Part shown: positions 43,033 to 54,163 of the stretch, one piece after another | Layout of the letters: every line of letters starts with the position of its first letter | Position numbering within the stretch: the first letter of the stretch is position 1 | Source of the DNA: Halisarca cf. caerulea | Lineage: Eukaryota > Porifera > Demospongiae > Chondrillida > Halisarcidae | Assembly: GCA_963170055.1 (NCBI GenBank) | Contig: CAUJGJ010000444.1 | Location: 7,271,618-7,335,617, forward strand | Reading direction: 5' to 3' | Length of the DNA: 64,000 nt | Notes under the pieces: generated by a model | What the model was told of the DNA's origin: nothing | The model's input: only the letters and a program-made list of their open reading frames with translations | Database searches by the model: none | Made by a program: the position numbers and the translations under genes

Positions 43033-43206
43033 TACATGATGACTCACCAGTAAGGATTCATCAGAGATGCCGATTACATGATGGCTCACTGGTGAGGATA
43101 TATTTGAAACGTCGATTGCATGATGGCGCAACGGTAAGGATTCATTTGAAATGCCGATTTCATGATAGCTCACCGGTAAGGATTCATCTGAAACGCCAAC
43201 TAGTAA
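43033..43206 (-). repeat. Four 42-bp coding repeats in the piggyBac N terminus
   Basis: The minus-strand protein has four consecutive 14-residue units of the type GISDESLPVSHHVI. They lie in the acidic, probably disordered N-terminal tail and keep frame because the unit is 42 bp. Confidence 0.75.
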
Positions 43207-43894
43207 AGGGGGGTCACTCTCGTGTGGTTCGTCAACTACATCTTCGCCAGTTTCAACCTGATCAATATCGTCGACTTCGTTGCTCTCTTTTTCGCTGCTG
43301 CATTCGCTATCAATATCTGAGTCGAGCGCACTGACTCCAACGAACTCCTCGTAGGTTTCCTCAGTCGTTTCGTACTCACTGTCCGACGAATAATCACATT
43401 TCATGTAAGCTAATACTTCTTCAGTGGTGATTCTACCGCAATGATACGCCATTTTGGCTACAAATACTACAAAGTATACTATGTTATGCGGAAAATGACG
43501 TCACAAATAACCATCTGAGGAACACCGTGGACTTGGGGAGGCAGTACCCGTATAAATGAATTATGACAGGGTTTGACTCTTCATTTGTATTCTGCGAATG
43601 TAGAGCTTCATTTTGATACCCAAAACACCGCGTTTCGATGAACAGCCTAAGCTACAAAAATTATCAAAAAGTGGCCCAATTTGGACCCATTGGAGGCACA
43701 TAGGGTTAAAGCTTAGTAAGTCGAATTTCTGTGACACGTATGTTTGCCATGTTCGTATATGTGGCAGATAATGTTACTTGTAAAATTTGTCGTGCTACTG
43801 GCCTGTACGATCACTAAACATAGCAATAACAATAAATACAGTATTGCTAAAATTTGCACTTACTACACAAAGTCACATTTTCCCGTACACAAAG

Positions 43895-44400
43895 TCACAT
43901 TTTCCCGTAGACAGTCACATATGTTAATCTAAAACACAACATTTTACCTTCACCGCACCTAATATGTTGTGACGCCACATTTCTTAACTCAGCATTCAAC
44001 ATATAACGTTCATATGCTGATCTTAAACTTACTATTGTTTCATTTCGGTGCTTAAATGGGCATTTAACGTCAACAATTCCCATTTCATTTTCCTTGCCAA
44101 AGATTACACCATCAGGGGAAGGTCCAAGAAAGGGTTGTTCATGACTAATCAAGATCCCACATGCATGTACATGCAGACCTGTCCATATTCAGAAATTGCA
44201 ACGTCTTCATGATCATTGTCCCACTGAAGTGTCAGTGTAAGTGGATGGCCATAGTCACCCATCATCAGCAGCTTCAATAGTGATGGTGGATAAAAGCCTG
44301 GCTCTCTCCTGTGATTGCATTCCTTTCCAAAATTGCTTGCTGTCACTCTCCACTGCGTTCACTCAGCCACAGGGGATTGCTTTGCTGCCCGCAAGTCATA
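43895..44400 (-). pseudogene. YqaJ-type nuclease fragment
   Basis: Minus-strand frames read VTASNFGKECNHRREPGF, then LTLQWDNDHEDVAISEY, and then LGPSPDGVIFGKENEMGIVD with VKCPFKHR. This is the YqaJ / lambda-exonuclease-like PD-(D/E)xK fold: R-(I/V)-T-A-S-N-F-G, the SPDG aspartate and the (E/D)-V-K catalytic pair. The Glu of EVK is Asp here. Two frameshifts (near 44345 and 44150) break it. YqaJ-domain proteins are multicopy in many invertebrate genomes, probably inside mobile elements. Confidence 0.7.
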
Positions 44401-44409
44401 GTCTGGAGT

Positions 44410-45030
44410 AATGCAATTTCCTCAGATGTAATAAGCAAAACTGATGTTCTGGAACGTTAGTTGCCTCTGCTGGTCTCTTTCCACGGAAATTGCTACCCCG
44501 TTTTTGCCTTATTTTTGAACGAAGTTTGGTCCTTGCCATGTTTATGACTCGTATCCATGGGTTTCATGACGTCAACTTATAAATAGAAAGGCCACTTGTG
44601 TCCTGTCTATTTACACTGTCTTATTTTACTGCTAGTATCTCAGCAACAAAGCATGTTTTGGTGCTCACATTGAAGTATTTTACTAAGCAATAACACCAGA
44701 TGCAGATTCAAAAACTCAATTTTGATAAAGTTTCACCCAATTCCAAGGCCTCTACCTCAAGATAATTACTAAGATACATACACTATGCATGAGCTACACA
44801 ATGATATAAATTTCAAGCGGATGCAAAGATTTTTCATTATCACTGACAGCTAGCCACAAGCCAGAAAAGCGGTCTTCAGGCAATAATGGATTAAATTCTC
44901 CTACATCATAATGCCCTAATTAGCTGCCATATAATACACTGTCAGCCTTGCTGTATTCCAGTGAGCAATTACAGTAGCTAGCTCAGTTAAGAGAGCACAC
45001 TAAACACATCACATGAAAAACATAGCCAGA
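44410..45030. other. Spacer between nuclease and protease remnants
   Basis: AT-rich with no recognised motif. It probably contains decayed coding DNA linking the flanking remnants, but none is readable. Confidence 0.4.
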
Positions 45031-45039
45031 TAATGTTTC

Positions 45040-45670
45040 AACGACGTTTATGCTGCCCACAACACTCGTAATGAAACAACAATTTCCTACATTTCCCACA
45101 GACTCACATGGAGGCTTCCCGCAAACCTCAGCAGTAGCAGTGCACGTCTGTCAAGTAGGTCTTTAGGGGTGAAGATGGTTGGCCATGAATCACTGCACTG
45201 AAAGGCAATGGAGTATCTTTGCGTTCTGAAATCCACTACTGGATAGCAGGCTGAAGCTTAGACTGGTCCCACTTGAGAGTGCTCGGATCGAAGCCATATG
45301 CTAAGGAAATGCAATTCGCTATGGCAAAGGGACCACAGTCATTGATTCCCTTCTGCTCCTGTAGGATGCAACGTCAGTGGTACATACTTATAATGAAGCA
45401 AAACACATACATAAATATTTTATTACACTACATGCCTACTTGAACATGGGCATATACAATCTTGAAAGATTGATGATCACATTGCGTGATCTTAGCAACC
45501 TGTCTGGCCACATTGCTTCTTGACTGGAGATTCTTTAGTGCAATTTGGGGCTTGTTGTCGTAGATGACCACTGTGTGCTGCTTCAGGCTAAAAAGATCAG
45601 AAGCACACACCCAGTGGGGCCACCTTGGCCACCTTGATGGATAATTTGCACAAAATTGTCCTTGCCTCCT
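45040..45670 (-). pseudogene. Ulp1-type cysteine protease fragment with PHD-like tail
   Basis: Minus-strand segments read FVQIIHQGG, then HWVCASDLFSLKQHTVVIYD (catalytic His block, 45600-45660) and, after a probable intron, QKGINDCGPFAIANCISLAY (catalytic Gln and Cys, about 45320-45365) and a final acidic-basic block. Then a Cys-rich stretch, VHCYC and VCGKCRKLLFHYECC, resembles a PHD-like finger. His-Asp-Gln-Cys order and spacing fit the C48/Ulp1 family, which cuts SUMO-like tags. Stops and a frame change show it is inactive. Confidence 0.6.
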
Positions 45671-46364
45671 AGATATTATATGCGTTATTTTCGAGTTGTC
45701 TAGTGTTGGTCGCTTGAAACATTTTGAGCGGTGATTGTACGATACGAAGCTTAGGTTAACTTTTAAGGCTTAAAGTATGCACCCATCTTCAAGCGAGACA
45801 CTTCTGTCAAATGAGCAAGAGGAACTTTTTAGTTCTGCGTGTGACGGAAACGGAAAAGAACAACATATTCATGCATGAAAAGTTATGATGAGAGTTCTGT
45901 TCCACCCTTCGCTGCGCTTTGCTTCAATATTAATCAAACAAAGGCAAAATATGATACTATACCCAAGAAATATTGCATTGTTTCTTCGAGCAACTTTCGG
46001 TGGAAGCCATTTTTGTTTGTATAGCTTAGTGAACTGTTTGTATAACTGTGTGTTAGTGTGTACAATTCCGTTTCTTGTAGAATTTCTTTGACTTTATATA
46101 CACTCATACAGCTATATATGACTATAAAATTTGGCCAGGCAACTACATAGACAATGCCCTTTCTCCCACACTAACTTTTGTGGCAATTACGCAACTTTCG
46201 CACCCCATGGTCTTTAAGTATACTTGTTGTTATAAGCCACTAAAGTGGCTAATGGTTGTTACAAGGTTAATGAATTTGAGGTTCCTTGCTAATTTCGCTA
46301 AAGTTAGTACCCACTAGCATTGTAGCCTTAAGGTATATAATACCTATAATAATAGGTATATATA

Positions 46365-46371
46365 TGACCTA

Positions 46372-46405
<34 letters not shown>

Positions 46406-46411
46406 TAGGTC
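46365..46411. repeat. TA-tract palindrome
   Basis: GACCTAGCA, a (TA)n run of about 30 bases and TGCTAGGTC form a perfect palindrome. Such tracts are prone to cruciform formation and length change. Confidence 0.85.
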
Positions 46412-46612
46412 TCTGGGAAAGCCTACCAAACATCTTTCAAACAGTATTACGTATGGCAACTACAGTTTACATACAGTTATAGTTATACTATAACTAGTAT
46501 AACTATAGCTCTGCTTGGATTTGATCAGTAACTCACCAGATTTCGATGCAGTGTGGTTCATCCACCACATATACTACCAAATTGTCTGATAAACCTTGGT
46601 CAGAGGCATATC

Positions 46613-46985
46613 TCAGAGAATGCTGTTGTAAAGAAGATTCTTGGGGTTGACTAGGACAAGGCTATGAAGGCCTTGTGTGACATGCTGAATGGCTGATCTG
46701 CCTATTTGTAGTACCCTGAGAAATTCAGCATTTATTCCCATTGGGATGATTTTTCTTTTTTGTTCGGCCATCAGAGTGGCAATTGGACTCACAACAACCA
46801 CAATGCTGCTTTTCACTAGCCTCATCAAATTGAACAAAGCTGGGAGGATAGTGTAGATAAGGGATAAAGCCTGTTGGAAGATAAACAAAAACATCCTTCC
46901 CCTGACAGAAGGCCAGTATAGCCCTGAGTTGACTAGGTTTTAAATGAGGGTTGCCAGATGTCAAACAACAGCAAAACAACTGTAG
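46613..46985 (-). pseudogene. RecQ-like helicase N-terminal fragment
   Basis: Minus-strand frames read LKPSQLRAILAFCQGKDVFV and LPTG, then a frameshift, then SIVVVVSPIATLMAEQKRK and GINAEFL. This is the Q-motif/Walker A/motif Ia region of the RecQ family (K-P-x-Q...GKDVFV-x-L-P-T-G-x-G-K-S). The GKS lysine-serine of Walker A is lost and DEAH and later motifs are absent. It is therefore a dead fragment. Confidence 0.65.
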
Positions 46986-47162
46986 CTAAAGCGAGACTCT
47001 TCAAACAATCCATCCCTGAATCTCTATATAAAACCTAAGTGACTCTAACTTCCACTGCTAATTATCAGTGAGGTGTGAAGATTGCACAATTGCAGTCAAA
47101 AATATGCTTATCAAAGTGTCCAAACCTTCCTGAACATTAATGAATTTTCACATACATGAAAA

Positions 47163-47209
47163 GTCAGACCTACTTCTCGCCTGCAAAAGGCGGCAAGAGC
47201 AGGTCTGAC
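47163..47209. repeat. Imperfect hairpin
   Basis: GTCAGACCT pairs with AGGTCTGAC, with an inner CGCC/GGCG pairing and an A-rich loop. It has no T-tract or other terminator features, and the role is unknown. Confidence 0.6.
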
Positions 47210-47737
47210 TATGTAACACTAGCTTTATCCTTGCACTGTTATTCAGGTGATGAAACAGTATCTCCTCTGGACACCATTATGCTACCCCAGGATTTTTTTT
47301 AGTTTTTAGGCTTCATAATCTGAGGCCAGTTTAGGCCACTTGAAGCAGTTCTGAATACAGTACCTAGGGTTAGGGTTAGTGCTACTGATGAAGGTGGAAT
47401 TCCCAGAAAAGGCCTTATAAAGCACATTGGCTTAAACAGCGAAGTTCCGTCTCAGACTATCATTGTTAGTACATTTTACCACCACTGACACATGCATTAT
47501 TACTAAGTGTGGTCCGCAACTTAGGGAAATCTTCATGAAGTTTGGTTTTATGAAATATGAAAATAATACAAATACATGTTAAAAATAATCTAAGATGATT
47601 ATAGAGTCTGACATGCACCTAGTAAGAATAAGAATTACAGAATGAGATACATAACTGTACAGGTGAATATAAATTATAACTACACTATGCACTAGGTTAA
47701 TGTCTTCAATAATATTATTATAATTAATCTCTGATAG

Positions 47738-48154
47738 TTATATTAGTAACCCCCCTCTGGCCCAACCACCCCTTCCCTGGACATTCCCACCTCCCAACCC
47801 ACCCCTCCGATTACTACTGCCCCGGCCATTGCCACCACCCCACCCACCCCTGCCCCGACCATTCCCACCTGTCCACCCACCCCTGCCCCAATCCCTACCA
47901 TACCTCCCCCCCCCCCTATCCCTCCCCCTTCTACTAGTACTCCTGTCCGGCTGAGAGTCAATCTCACTGGTGGCCAGGGCTTCCAATTGATTCTCCTCAT
48001 GCATATGATCATTGCCGTCCACCTGCACTTGATTATCAAGGTGTACATCTGGTGATACTGGTGGTCCCTCCACAATGTCGTGATGTTGTGGCTCAGTTTC
48101 TGCCAGAAAGGTCGATGCCAGTTCTGGGGTTAGCTGTACGTCAGACTCTTCCAT
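47738..48154 (-). CDS. RGG-rich low-complexity ORF
   Basis: The minus-strand frame from ATG at about 48154 has an acidic first half (MEESDVQLTPELASTFLAET) and a Gly/Arg/Trp-rich second half of RGG, GRGGW and GGGNGRG repeats, ending at 47738. RGG tails bind RNA. The same acidic-then-RG layout precedes the core of the piggyBac transposase at 42.7-43.4 kb, so this may be a detached piggyBac N terminus and not a host gene. The GC-rich repeats in its DNA could also create the frame by chance. Confidence 0.35.
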   Translation of the reverse strand: MEESDVQLTPELASTFLAETEPQHHDIVEGPPVSPDVHLDNQVQVDGNDHMHEENQLEALATSEIDSQPDRSTSRRGRDRGGGRYGRDWGRGGWTGGNGRGRGGWGGGNGRGSSNRRGGLGGGNVQGRGGWARGGLLI

Positions 48155-48284
48155 TATGCACCATGCAAGTTGGCAATCAGATAACAGTATAAGACTTTGA
48201 AATTGTAGCAGTGACAACAGGATTTATATATTGCAGCAGACAACACTGTGGTAACTGGACACTACCCCCAACAATGATAAATAT

Positions 48285-48800
48285 GGCATGAGAGTATGGG
48301 GCCTGAGTGAGCCTGCACCAGTGCGACAGGTGGACCCATATATGGAAATCATTTGCATATACACCCAGGCCCATGTATTGGCATAGGGGTATGGGGTCTG
48401 AGAGAGCCTGCGACAGTGCAACAGGTGGGCCCATATATGGAAATAAATAGCATATTATACACCCAGGCCCCATGTATTGGCATGGGGGTGTGGGGACCTG
48501 AGAGAGCCTGCGACAGTGCGACAGATGGACCCATATATGGAAATCATTTGCATTTACACCCAGGCCCATGTATCGGCATGGGGGTATGGGGTCTGAGAGA
48601 GCCTGCAACAATGCGACAGGTGGACCGATATATGGAAATCATTTGAATATGTATTGGCATGGGGGTATGGGGCCTGAGAGAGCCTACGACAGTGTGACAG
48701 GTGGGCCCATATATGGAAATAAATAGCATATTATACACCCAGGTCCATGTACTGGCATGGGGGTATGGGACCTGAGAGAGCCTGCGACAGTGCGACAGGA
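48285..48800. repeat. Minisatellite, units of about 95-100 bp
   Basis: About five and a half units share CTGAGAGAGCCTGCGACAGT, GCGACAGGTGG, CCCATATATGGAAAT and ACACCCAGGCCCATGTATTG. Unit starts fall near 48301, 48396, 48496, 48591, 48672 and 48770; the unit at 48591 has an internal deletion. CCATATATGG in each unit is a palindrome and fits the CArG-box consensus, most likely by chance. The ORFs across the array are artefacts. Confidence 0.9.
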
Positions 48801-48892
48801 CAAATTCAATGACAACAAAGAAAGAATTACAATGTTCAAGGAATTTAATAAGTGTCTATCTATTGTAATTGTTTGAAAAAGAGTAACTATGA

Positions 48893-49596
48893 TTACAGTT
48901 CCACTCTATCCTCTGTTTGTGCAGTGCTGGACAGGAGATGAGCCTGGAAACACTCCAAACAGTAGTTTACACCACACGTGTCACAGCCATATGTTATCTC
49001 GCTTGTACGCTTGCCTTCTCCGTCCTTGGACAGCCTCCCCAGCTGTTTGCAGCTGATGTAAGCCCTCTTTCTTCCCTCGAACTTGACTCGTTGGTGGTGT
49101 ACCATTGTCTGAGGCTGAAAAGAACGTTTCTTTGTGCGAAGGCCTACTTGCTGACATTGTCGGGAGGAAAAGTCCCCAATGAGCTCCTTTCCCAAGTCCA
49201 TCATGAATCCAAGGAGCCTGTCCCTCTTCCACTTGGCTCTTTTATCAGCTGGTAGATGTTTACTGGCAAACACGTTTTTTTTAGCATGTTCCCACAATTT
49301 CTTAAAAATTGCAACGAAGGCGGTGAGTCTCACAGTTCCACATCCATACATTCTCTGTCAGAGAAGTGCCTCAAGAAGTTGCAGGGAATTAAAGAAGTTG
49401 TCCAATTTATAAGCGCTTGAAACGTTGAAATTATAAATAGCAACCCTATGTAATGTTGCTATCTTTAGAAGGCTCTATTTTTAGGCTTTCTAATGATGTC
49501 AGACTTGTAATGATAGCATGTTCCTATCGTGCACAACAAGCATTTGAATTTCCCTCATTTTTGTGGGCACTTTTGGGCGTTTCGGCCACAGAGGGT
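48893..49596 (-). pseudogene. Internally deleted piggyBac element (second family)
   Basis: On the minus strand the element starts at TTAA (49597-49600) plus CCCTCTGTGGCC, a piggyBac-type end. It then enters coding sequence LDNFFNSLQLLEALL (the block with the second catalytic Asp), an in-frame TGA, MYGCGTVR and a C-terminal zinc-binding region (CDTCGVNYCLECFQAHL). The N-terminal half of the transposase is missing. The other terminus was not found; the minisatellite at 48.3-48.8 kb lies where it would be expected. Confidence 0.65.
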
Positions 49597-49685
49597 TAAG
49601 ACCTGAAGGGTTGGTTTCAGAGTTACAAAGTTTCAATTGGCACAAAGAATTTCCGTGGACCAAGTTTCAGAGCTTCACCGTCAAG

Positions 49686-50459
49686 TCAAAAGGTGTTGTC
49701 TTTGTTAAAACAACTTTGAACGGACGCGAAACCTGGCGAAAGCTGGTGTGACACCTCACCTAACACTGAAGAGAACTTAGACGAAGCATTTAGGTTTGTA
49801 GGTTCCATGGCCACTGAGCTACTGCTGACTTCACTCACTTGCACCAATTGGTAATCAGCAATCAGGCTGGTCGCTTGGTCCATTATGGAATACGTGCAGT
49901 ACTTTGCACTGTATCCAGGACTATCACAGCGACCATCACCTGATAGCTTCAATGGACTGGGCATGCCTTTCAGATATTCTACCACAGTGGCTCTGTGATC
50001 AAGCCAGATATTATGCACAGTGGGAAATAGAACAGCTTTTTGAATGCTGTGAAAAGTCCGCTCAGACATTGTGACTAACCCCAGCACTTTAGCTACATTA
50101 GCAAAGGTGGTGAAGGTTGTACCAGAGTACAGGATAGCTGCTGCCAATAAAACATTTCCAGTCGCAGATGAACCCAAGAAGGATTGTGATGACCATTTCT
50201 GGGTGTGATCATCTGGGCAGGTAGCTGTGATATGTAGCTGAGTCCCAACAGTATAAGATATGATAGTATTAGGTAAGCCACACTGGGTACATCTTCTAAA
50301 CAGAGGCAGGAGGCAAGATTCAAAGACTGTATACTTTGGGTCGGAATGAGCTGGTGAAGGACTAGAATCAGCCTCATCTATGGAATGGGTTATTTTAGAA
50401 GACATCTCAAACTCAGACTCTGAAACCTGGTCATCCATCACATCCCTAGTAATGTACAT
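49686..50459 (-). pseudogene. Kolobok-like transposase fragment
   Basis: The minus-strand frame has a zinc-ribbon-like CTQCGLPN with ITATCPDDH, then WSSQSFLGSSATGNVLLAAA, a TERTFHSIQ block and KLSGDGRCDSPGYSAKYCTY, followed by QLVQVSEVSSSSVAMEP. The GDGR-D-SPG-x-SAKY signature is one I associate with Kolobok-type DDE transposases, though this rests on memory. Normal continuation is lost after MEPTNL, close to the TTAA that borders the deleted piggyBac. Upstream minus-strand pieces at 50510-50640 may be an earlier exon. Confidence 0.5.
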
Positions 50460-51044
50460 ATTGAAAATGCATGAGCTTTAAATTACAACACAATCCTCAT
50501 GATCACAAAGTACTTACTCAAACGAATCAATGTCACTGTCACAAGGAGTTGATTGTCCAATTGGACATAACACAAATTCGTCAATGGTGCACTGCACCTC
50601 AGCATCGAACTGAGGAATGGTCTCCGTTTTGGCAGTACTTAGACACACAAACTTTCAAATTAACTGTTGCGCCAAACACAGGGTCTAGATCTGTCTGTAC
50701 ACCTACATTTATAGAAATTTAGAATGTTTGATTGACAGTTTCATTACCAAGATTGGCCTCAGCTCACCAATGTCATGGGAGGTACTAGACACAGGATCCT
50801 GAGCCTAGACATTTATCGACTCATGAGTGCATGGTGTACTGTCGTCTGTGTCACCTATTATGTGCATGTGAAAAGTATTGGCACTTTATAAATGGAAAGT
50901 AATACATTGAAACTCTCAGAAGAAACAAATTAATTTTGCATACGTAGTACAAAAATAATGCTTAGCCAGACTACATACGTACTAATTGAATAGAAAAAAG
51001 TCAAGTTTACTAGTAGTAAGTGACACACTATGTGCTGTGAGGTA

Positions 51045-51341
51045 CTACTTGTTAGCAATAGGTATGTATGCAATAGCATGAATGTTGACTTTTACATGCA
51101 GAGGTACAGTAATGACCTTTTGTTGAGGGTCTTTACAGAGATCAATCACTAGTGTCTTGATCACTTGTGTCTCTTGAGGCTTCTTACCATCTGGCTTCTC
51201 ATCCTCGTCATCATCAGTTAAATCGATCACAATAGGTCGATAAGACCTCAAGTTGTTCCTAGGTGATTCTAGCACGTAAGTCGTCGGTGTGGATGGTTCA
51301 CTTTCCAGATAGTACTGCTGAGATGATTGGCACGATGACAT
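51045..51341 (-). CDS. Hypothetical small acidic protein or 5' exon
   Basis: A 98-codon minus-strand ORF reads SSQQYYLESEPSTPTTYVLE, then VIDLTDDDEDEKPDGKK and VIKTLVIDLCKDPQQKV. IDLTDDDEDE resembles a SUMO-interacting motif (hydrophobic core followed by acidic residues). It lies upstream of the Kolobok-like fragment in the same orientation and could be its first exon. No family was recognised. Confidence 0.35.
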   Translation of the reverse strand: MSSCQSSQQYYLESEPSTPTTYVLESPRNNLRSYRPIVIDLTDDDEDEKPDGKKPQETQVIKTLVIDLCKDPQQKVITVPLHVKVNIHAIAYIPIANK

Positions 51342-52493
51342 CTTGACAGTATGTAGCTGTTAGTTGTGAAATGCTGCTTGTTAAGAGTTATGGTTCTTTT
51401 TTATAGGCTGAAACTCTGTGGCCATTAAAACTTGACACAATTAGTGCATGTCTCAGGAGATACTGTCATATGTGTACTGCAAGGTCCTGGGTGGTACATA
51501 TGTGTTACTATTAGATTACTTGGGGGAATTTTATCATGATAATTTGAAGTATGGTGCAGGTAACTAAACACCCAACAAAGTGCAGCTGTTCATTTTCATT
51601 CCTTTCCTTTGGACTGTTTCTGTTTTGATAGTTGTAACGCGAATGCAGTTATTAACCCTCCTACCCTCACCATACATTGTGAAAATGTGCATATGGGTAA
51701 ATGTTTTGTAAGTTTTCAAATGTATTCTGTGTTCAGTATTCACTTATTGTACACTAAAAGAAAGCTAGAAGATTGTAGATTCCAGTGCATTTTCCAAATT
51801 TTCGGTAACCATAGCAATAATTGCACAAGCATCCGGAAAATAAAAAAATGGTGTCTTTTTTTGTAATCCAAATTTGTGATTTTTTTCCAACGAACCTGTA
51901 ACATCTACACCCCAAAATTGTATATCACTGGAGAGCTATACATCCATAGAAGTCAGATAAGGAAACGGATTTCTGTTCTGAAGAAGATGTGAGTTATAGA
52001 CGCAAATGTAACAATGTATAAATACGCGATAATATGCACACCCTAAGTACTGCAAAGTGTCTACTATGACACTTTTACAACTACAATACAAGTACATACA
52101 AAGTTAGCAGTAATACAACTATACAGACAAAGTTAGCAATAAAACCCCATAGTTATACCTAATTCCTAACTCTAGAGCACCTCTTCTTCTTGCTTCCCAT
52201 AGGCCTCCCAACAGCACGCTTTCTACTGCTAAGCAGAATCACAGATGGTCGTTCAGTTCTTCGTTTCTTGGCAGCAAATCAAGCAGTACGAGGAGCTGAG
52301 GAGCTGGAAGTGTGCCATGTCTGATGACAATCCCTCTTTGATGTTTGGCAAAGAGCAGGGCCAAATGGACAGTCTGGGCAGTATCAAGAAGCCAGTTTGT
52401 GGCATACTGCACATTTCTTGCGTTTTCCTTTCTCAGGAATGGGTGTTAATCCATACCGGACAACAAAATCCTCTGCAAGTATTTGAGGCTTAA

Positions 52494-53044
52494 CCCTCTG
52501 ACCCGCGTGCTTAGTAAAAGAAATTTACACCGGAAGTTTTTCAAGCGGCGTGTATTGGCTTACCATAGATCGTATCAATATGAGTTGTGTACCATTTTAT
52601 ACAGAATTTATAGAGCTACAAACTGGTACTAAACACAATAGCAATCAATAAACGGCAGATCCATCTCAACTAAAAATGTCTGTGACGCACGTTGCGTATC
52701 GTATTTTCCAGCCTTCACAGCAACGCAACCATATCAACTATGGTATCATTTTGAAGCTTATCTTCCTAGCTACCGTTTGATAGATAGCACGAACTGTTCC
52801 AAGTTTTTATCGCAGAGTTACAGAGTCTTCTTGAGCGAAGACGCAAATTTGTCTGATTTTCAAATAGCCTTTGTCTCGGTTTCCCTGAGCAAATTCTTTC
52901 AAGTTATCTATCGAAAGGTAGCCTATCCATTGTACCTTCATACTGGTATAATAGTTAAGTAGCTGCTCTTTCAGTTCGTCTGGAAAATATTCTGGAAGTT
53001 TTGTGATTCTAGTACCCTATTTGCTATGGGCGCAGGTCAGAGGG
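52494..53044. mobile_element. Non-autonomous piggyBac MITE nested in the second piggyBac
   Basis: The ends CCCTCTGACCCGCG and CGCAGGTCAGAGGG are inverted repeats flanked by TTAA at 52490-52493 and 53045-53048. The 551-bp interior has no transposase. It interrupts the transposase frame between the catalytic core and the Cys-rich domain, so it arrived after the host element. Confidence 0.9.
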
Positions 53045-54163
53045 TTAACACTGCCACCAAACTGTTCGATGATGGCCCATAACAACATCATCTCTGAATT
53101 CATTCATTGTGGGTGCCTTTGATCCACTCTCCATGCACATCCACTTATGCAAGACAGCAGCATTAGTGATACAAATTTCAAGAAGGTGGTAGAATAAAGT
53201 CTTCCAATACTTCTTTGTCTGTCTGAGAATGCAGTGGTAGCTTATGAGTTGATCTGATTTGTCAACCCCTCCCATAAATAGTTTGTAATGCTTGATGGCA
53301 GATGGGAGGGGGACATCAACAACCTCATGGACACCTTGGCAGTTTTTCCCTGATCTTTGTACGGTACCATATTGATAGTACCCTGGGTACTCATTGATAG
53401 TAGCCTGGGTACTCATTGCTCATCACACAAACACAATTATTATCCCTCCAACAAACGTAAACGTCATCCTGATCGCGTATGTACAAACCAGTACCTCTGG
53501 GGACATCAGAACGGCTCAACGCATCTTTCAAATCCTGCACACTTCTTGGAATTCTTCGACGGTTTGTACGTAATGTCCCAGTTACAGTGATGTGCTTTCT
53601 CTTCAGAGCGTTCAAAAGGGTGGGAGATGTATACAAGTTATCGAAGAATACCGAATAACCTTGATCATGGTAAGGAAGCAGCAATTCAGTGACTACATCG
53701 TAAGCCAAACCATTTTCTGAAACTGTTCCACCTCGGCGTCCACAGTACAGGTTGAAATCACTGGTAAATCCGGTGGGATCAGCCATAACCCAATATTTAA
53801 AGTCCCATTTTGTAGGCTTATTCCTGATGTATTGTCTAAAATGAGTTCTGGCTTTGGATTTCACCATCCTCTCATCCACAGATAGCTGCTTCAAAGGCTG
53901 ATATAGCTCTGAGCACCTTTTCTTCACATGATCACGGAAGCTTCGTATTTTCTTCAACGGGACATTTGGATTTGAAGCCTCCTCTTGAGGTGTGGCAACA
54001 TGAAAGAAGGTATTGATCTCCTCAAAGCGATTTCTGGTCATCAAGCTTAGAAGGTGAACGACCACCTACACAAGAAAATGTAGAAATTGATGCAGTGTGT
54101 TTGACTATTTGCTCAGTGTATGTAGCATGCACAGATACTTTGTGTGAATGTTATTGTATTTTT

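Larger units (their letters stand above)
40761..43452 (-). pseudogene. PiggyBac transposase (interrupted)
   Basis: The minus-strand reading frame starts at ATG 43452 with a Ser/Asp/Glu-rich N terminus and passes one in-frame TGA at 42819-42817. It continues through an RG-rich stretch to a 65-bp GT-AG intron (42348-42284). The catalytic core follows: SVDERMV (first Asp), LFFDNLYTS (second) and, after the foreign insertion, FMGGVDKSDQ (third). A C-terminal Cys-rich zinc domain (CAVCRPSC, CPDC, CHDR) ends it. All three catalytic Asp residues are kept. Except for one nonsense codon and the insertion the protein is intact, so this copy is dead but young. Other copies or fragments lie at 25.6, 29.2, 36.7 and 51.7-54.8 kb. 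Confidence 0.85.
40155..43705 (-). mobile_element. PiggyBac transposon, near complete
   Basis: The termini are CCCTATGTGCCTCC and its inverse GGAGGCACATAGGG, each followed outward by TTAA (40151-40154 and 43706-43709), the piggyBac target duplication. The 3551-bp element encodes a minus-strand transposase with one 65-bp intron and has been hit by a 354-bp insertion at 41292-41645. Both intact ends suggest fairly recent insertion. Confidence 0.9.

Noticed and set aside
45885..46091. Plus-strand 68-codon ORF
   Set aside because: No motif, no splice or promoter signal; composition typical of chance ORFs here.
47361..47378. TTAGGG-like telomeric repeat (CTAGGGTTAGGGTTAG)
   Set aside because: Only about two and a half units, far too short for a telomere or clear interstitial telomeric array.
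48353..48738. Several ORFs across 48.2-48.7 kb
   Set aside because: Produced by the 95-100 bp minisatellite; no domain and no splice support.
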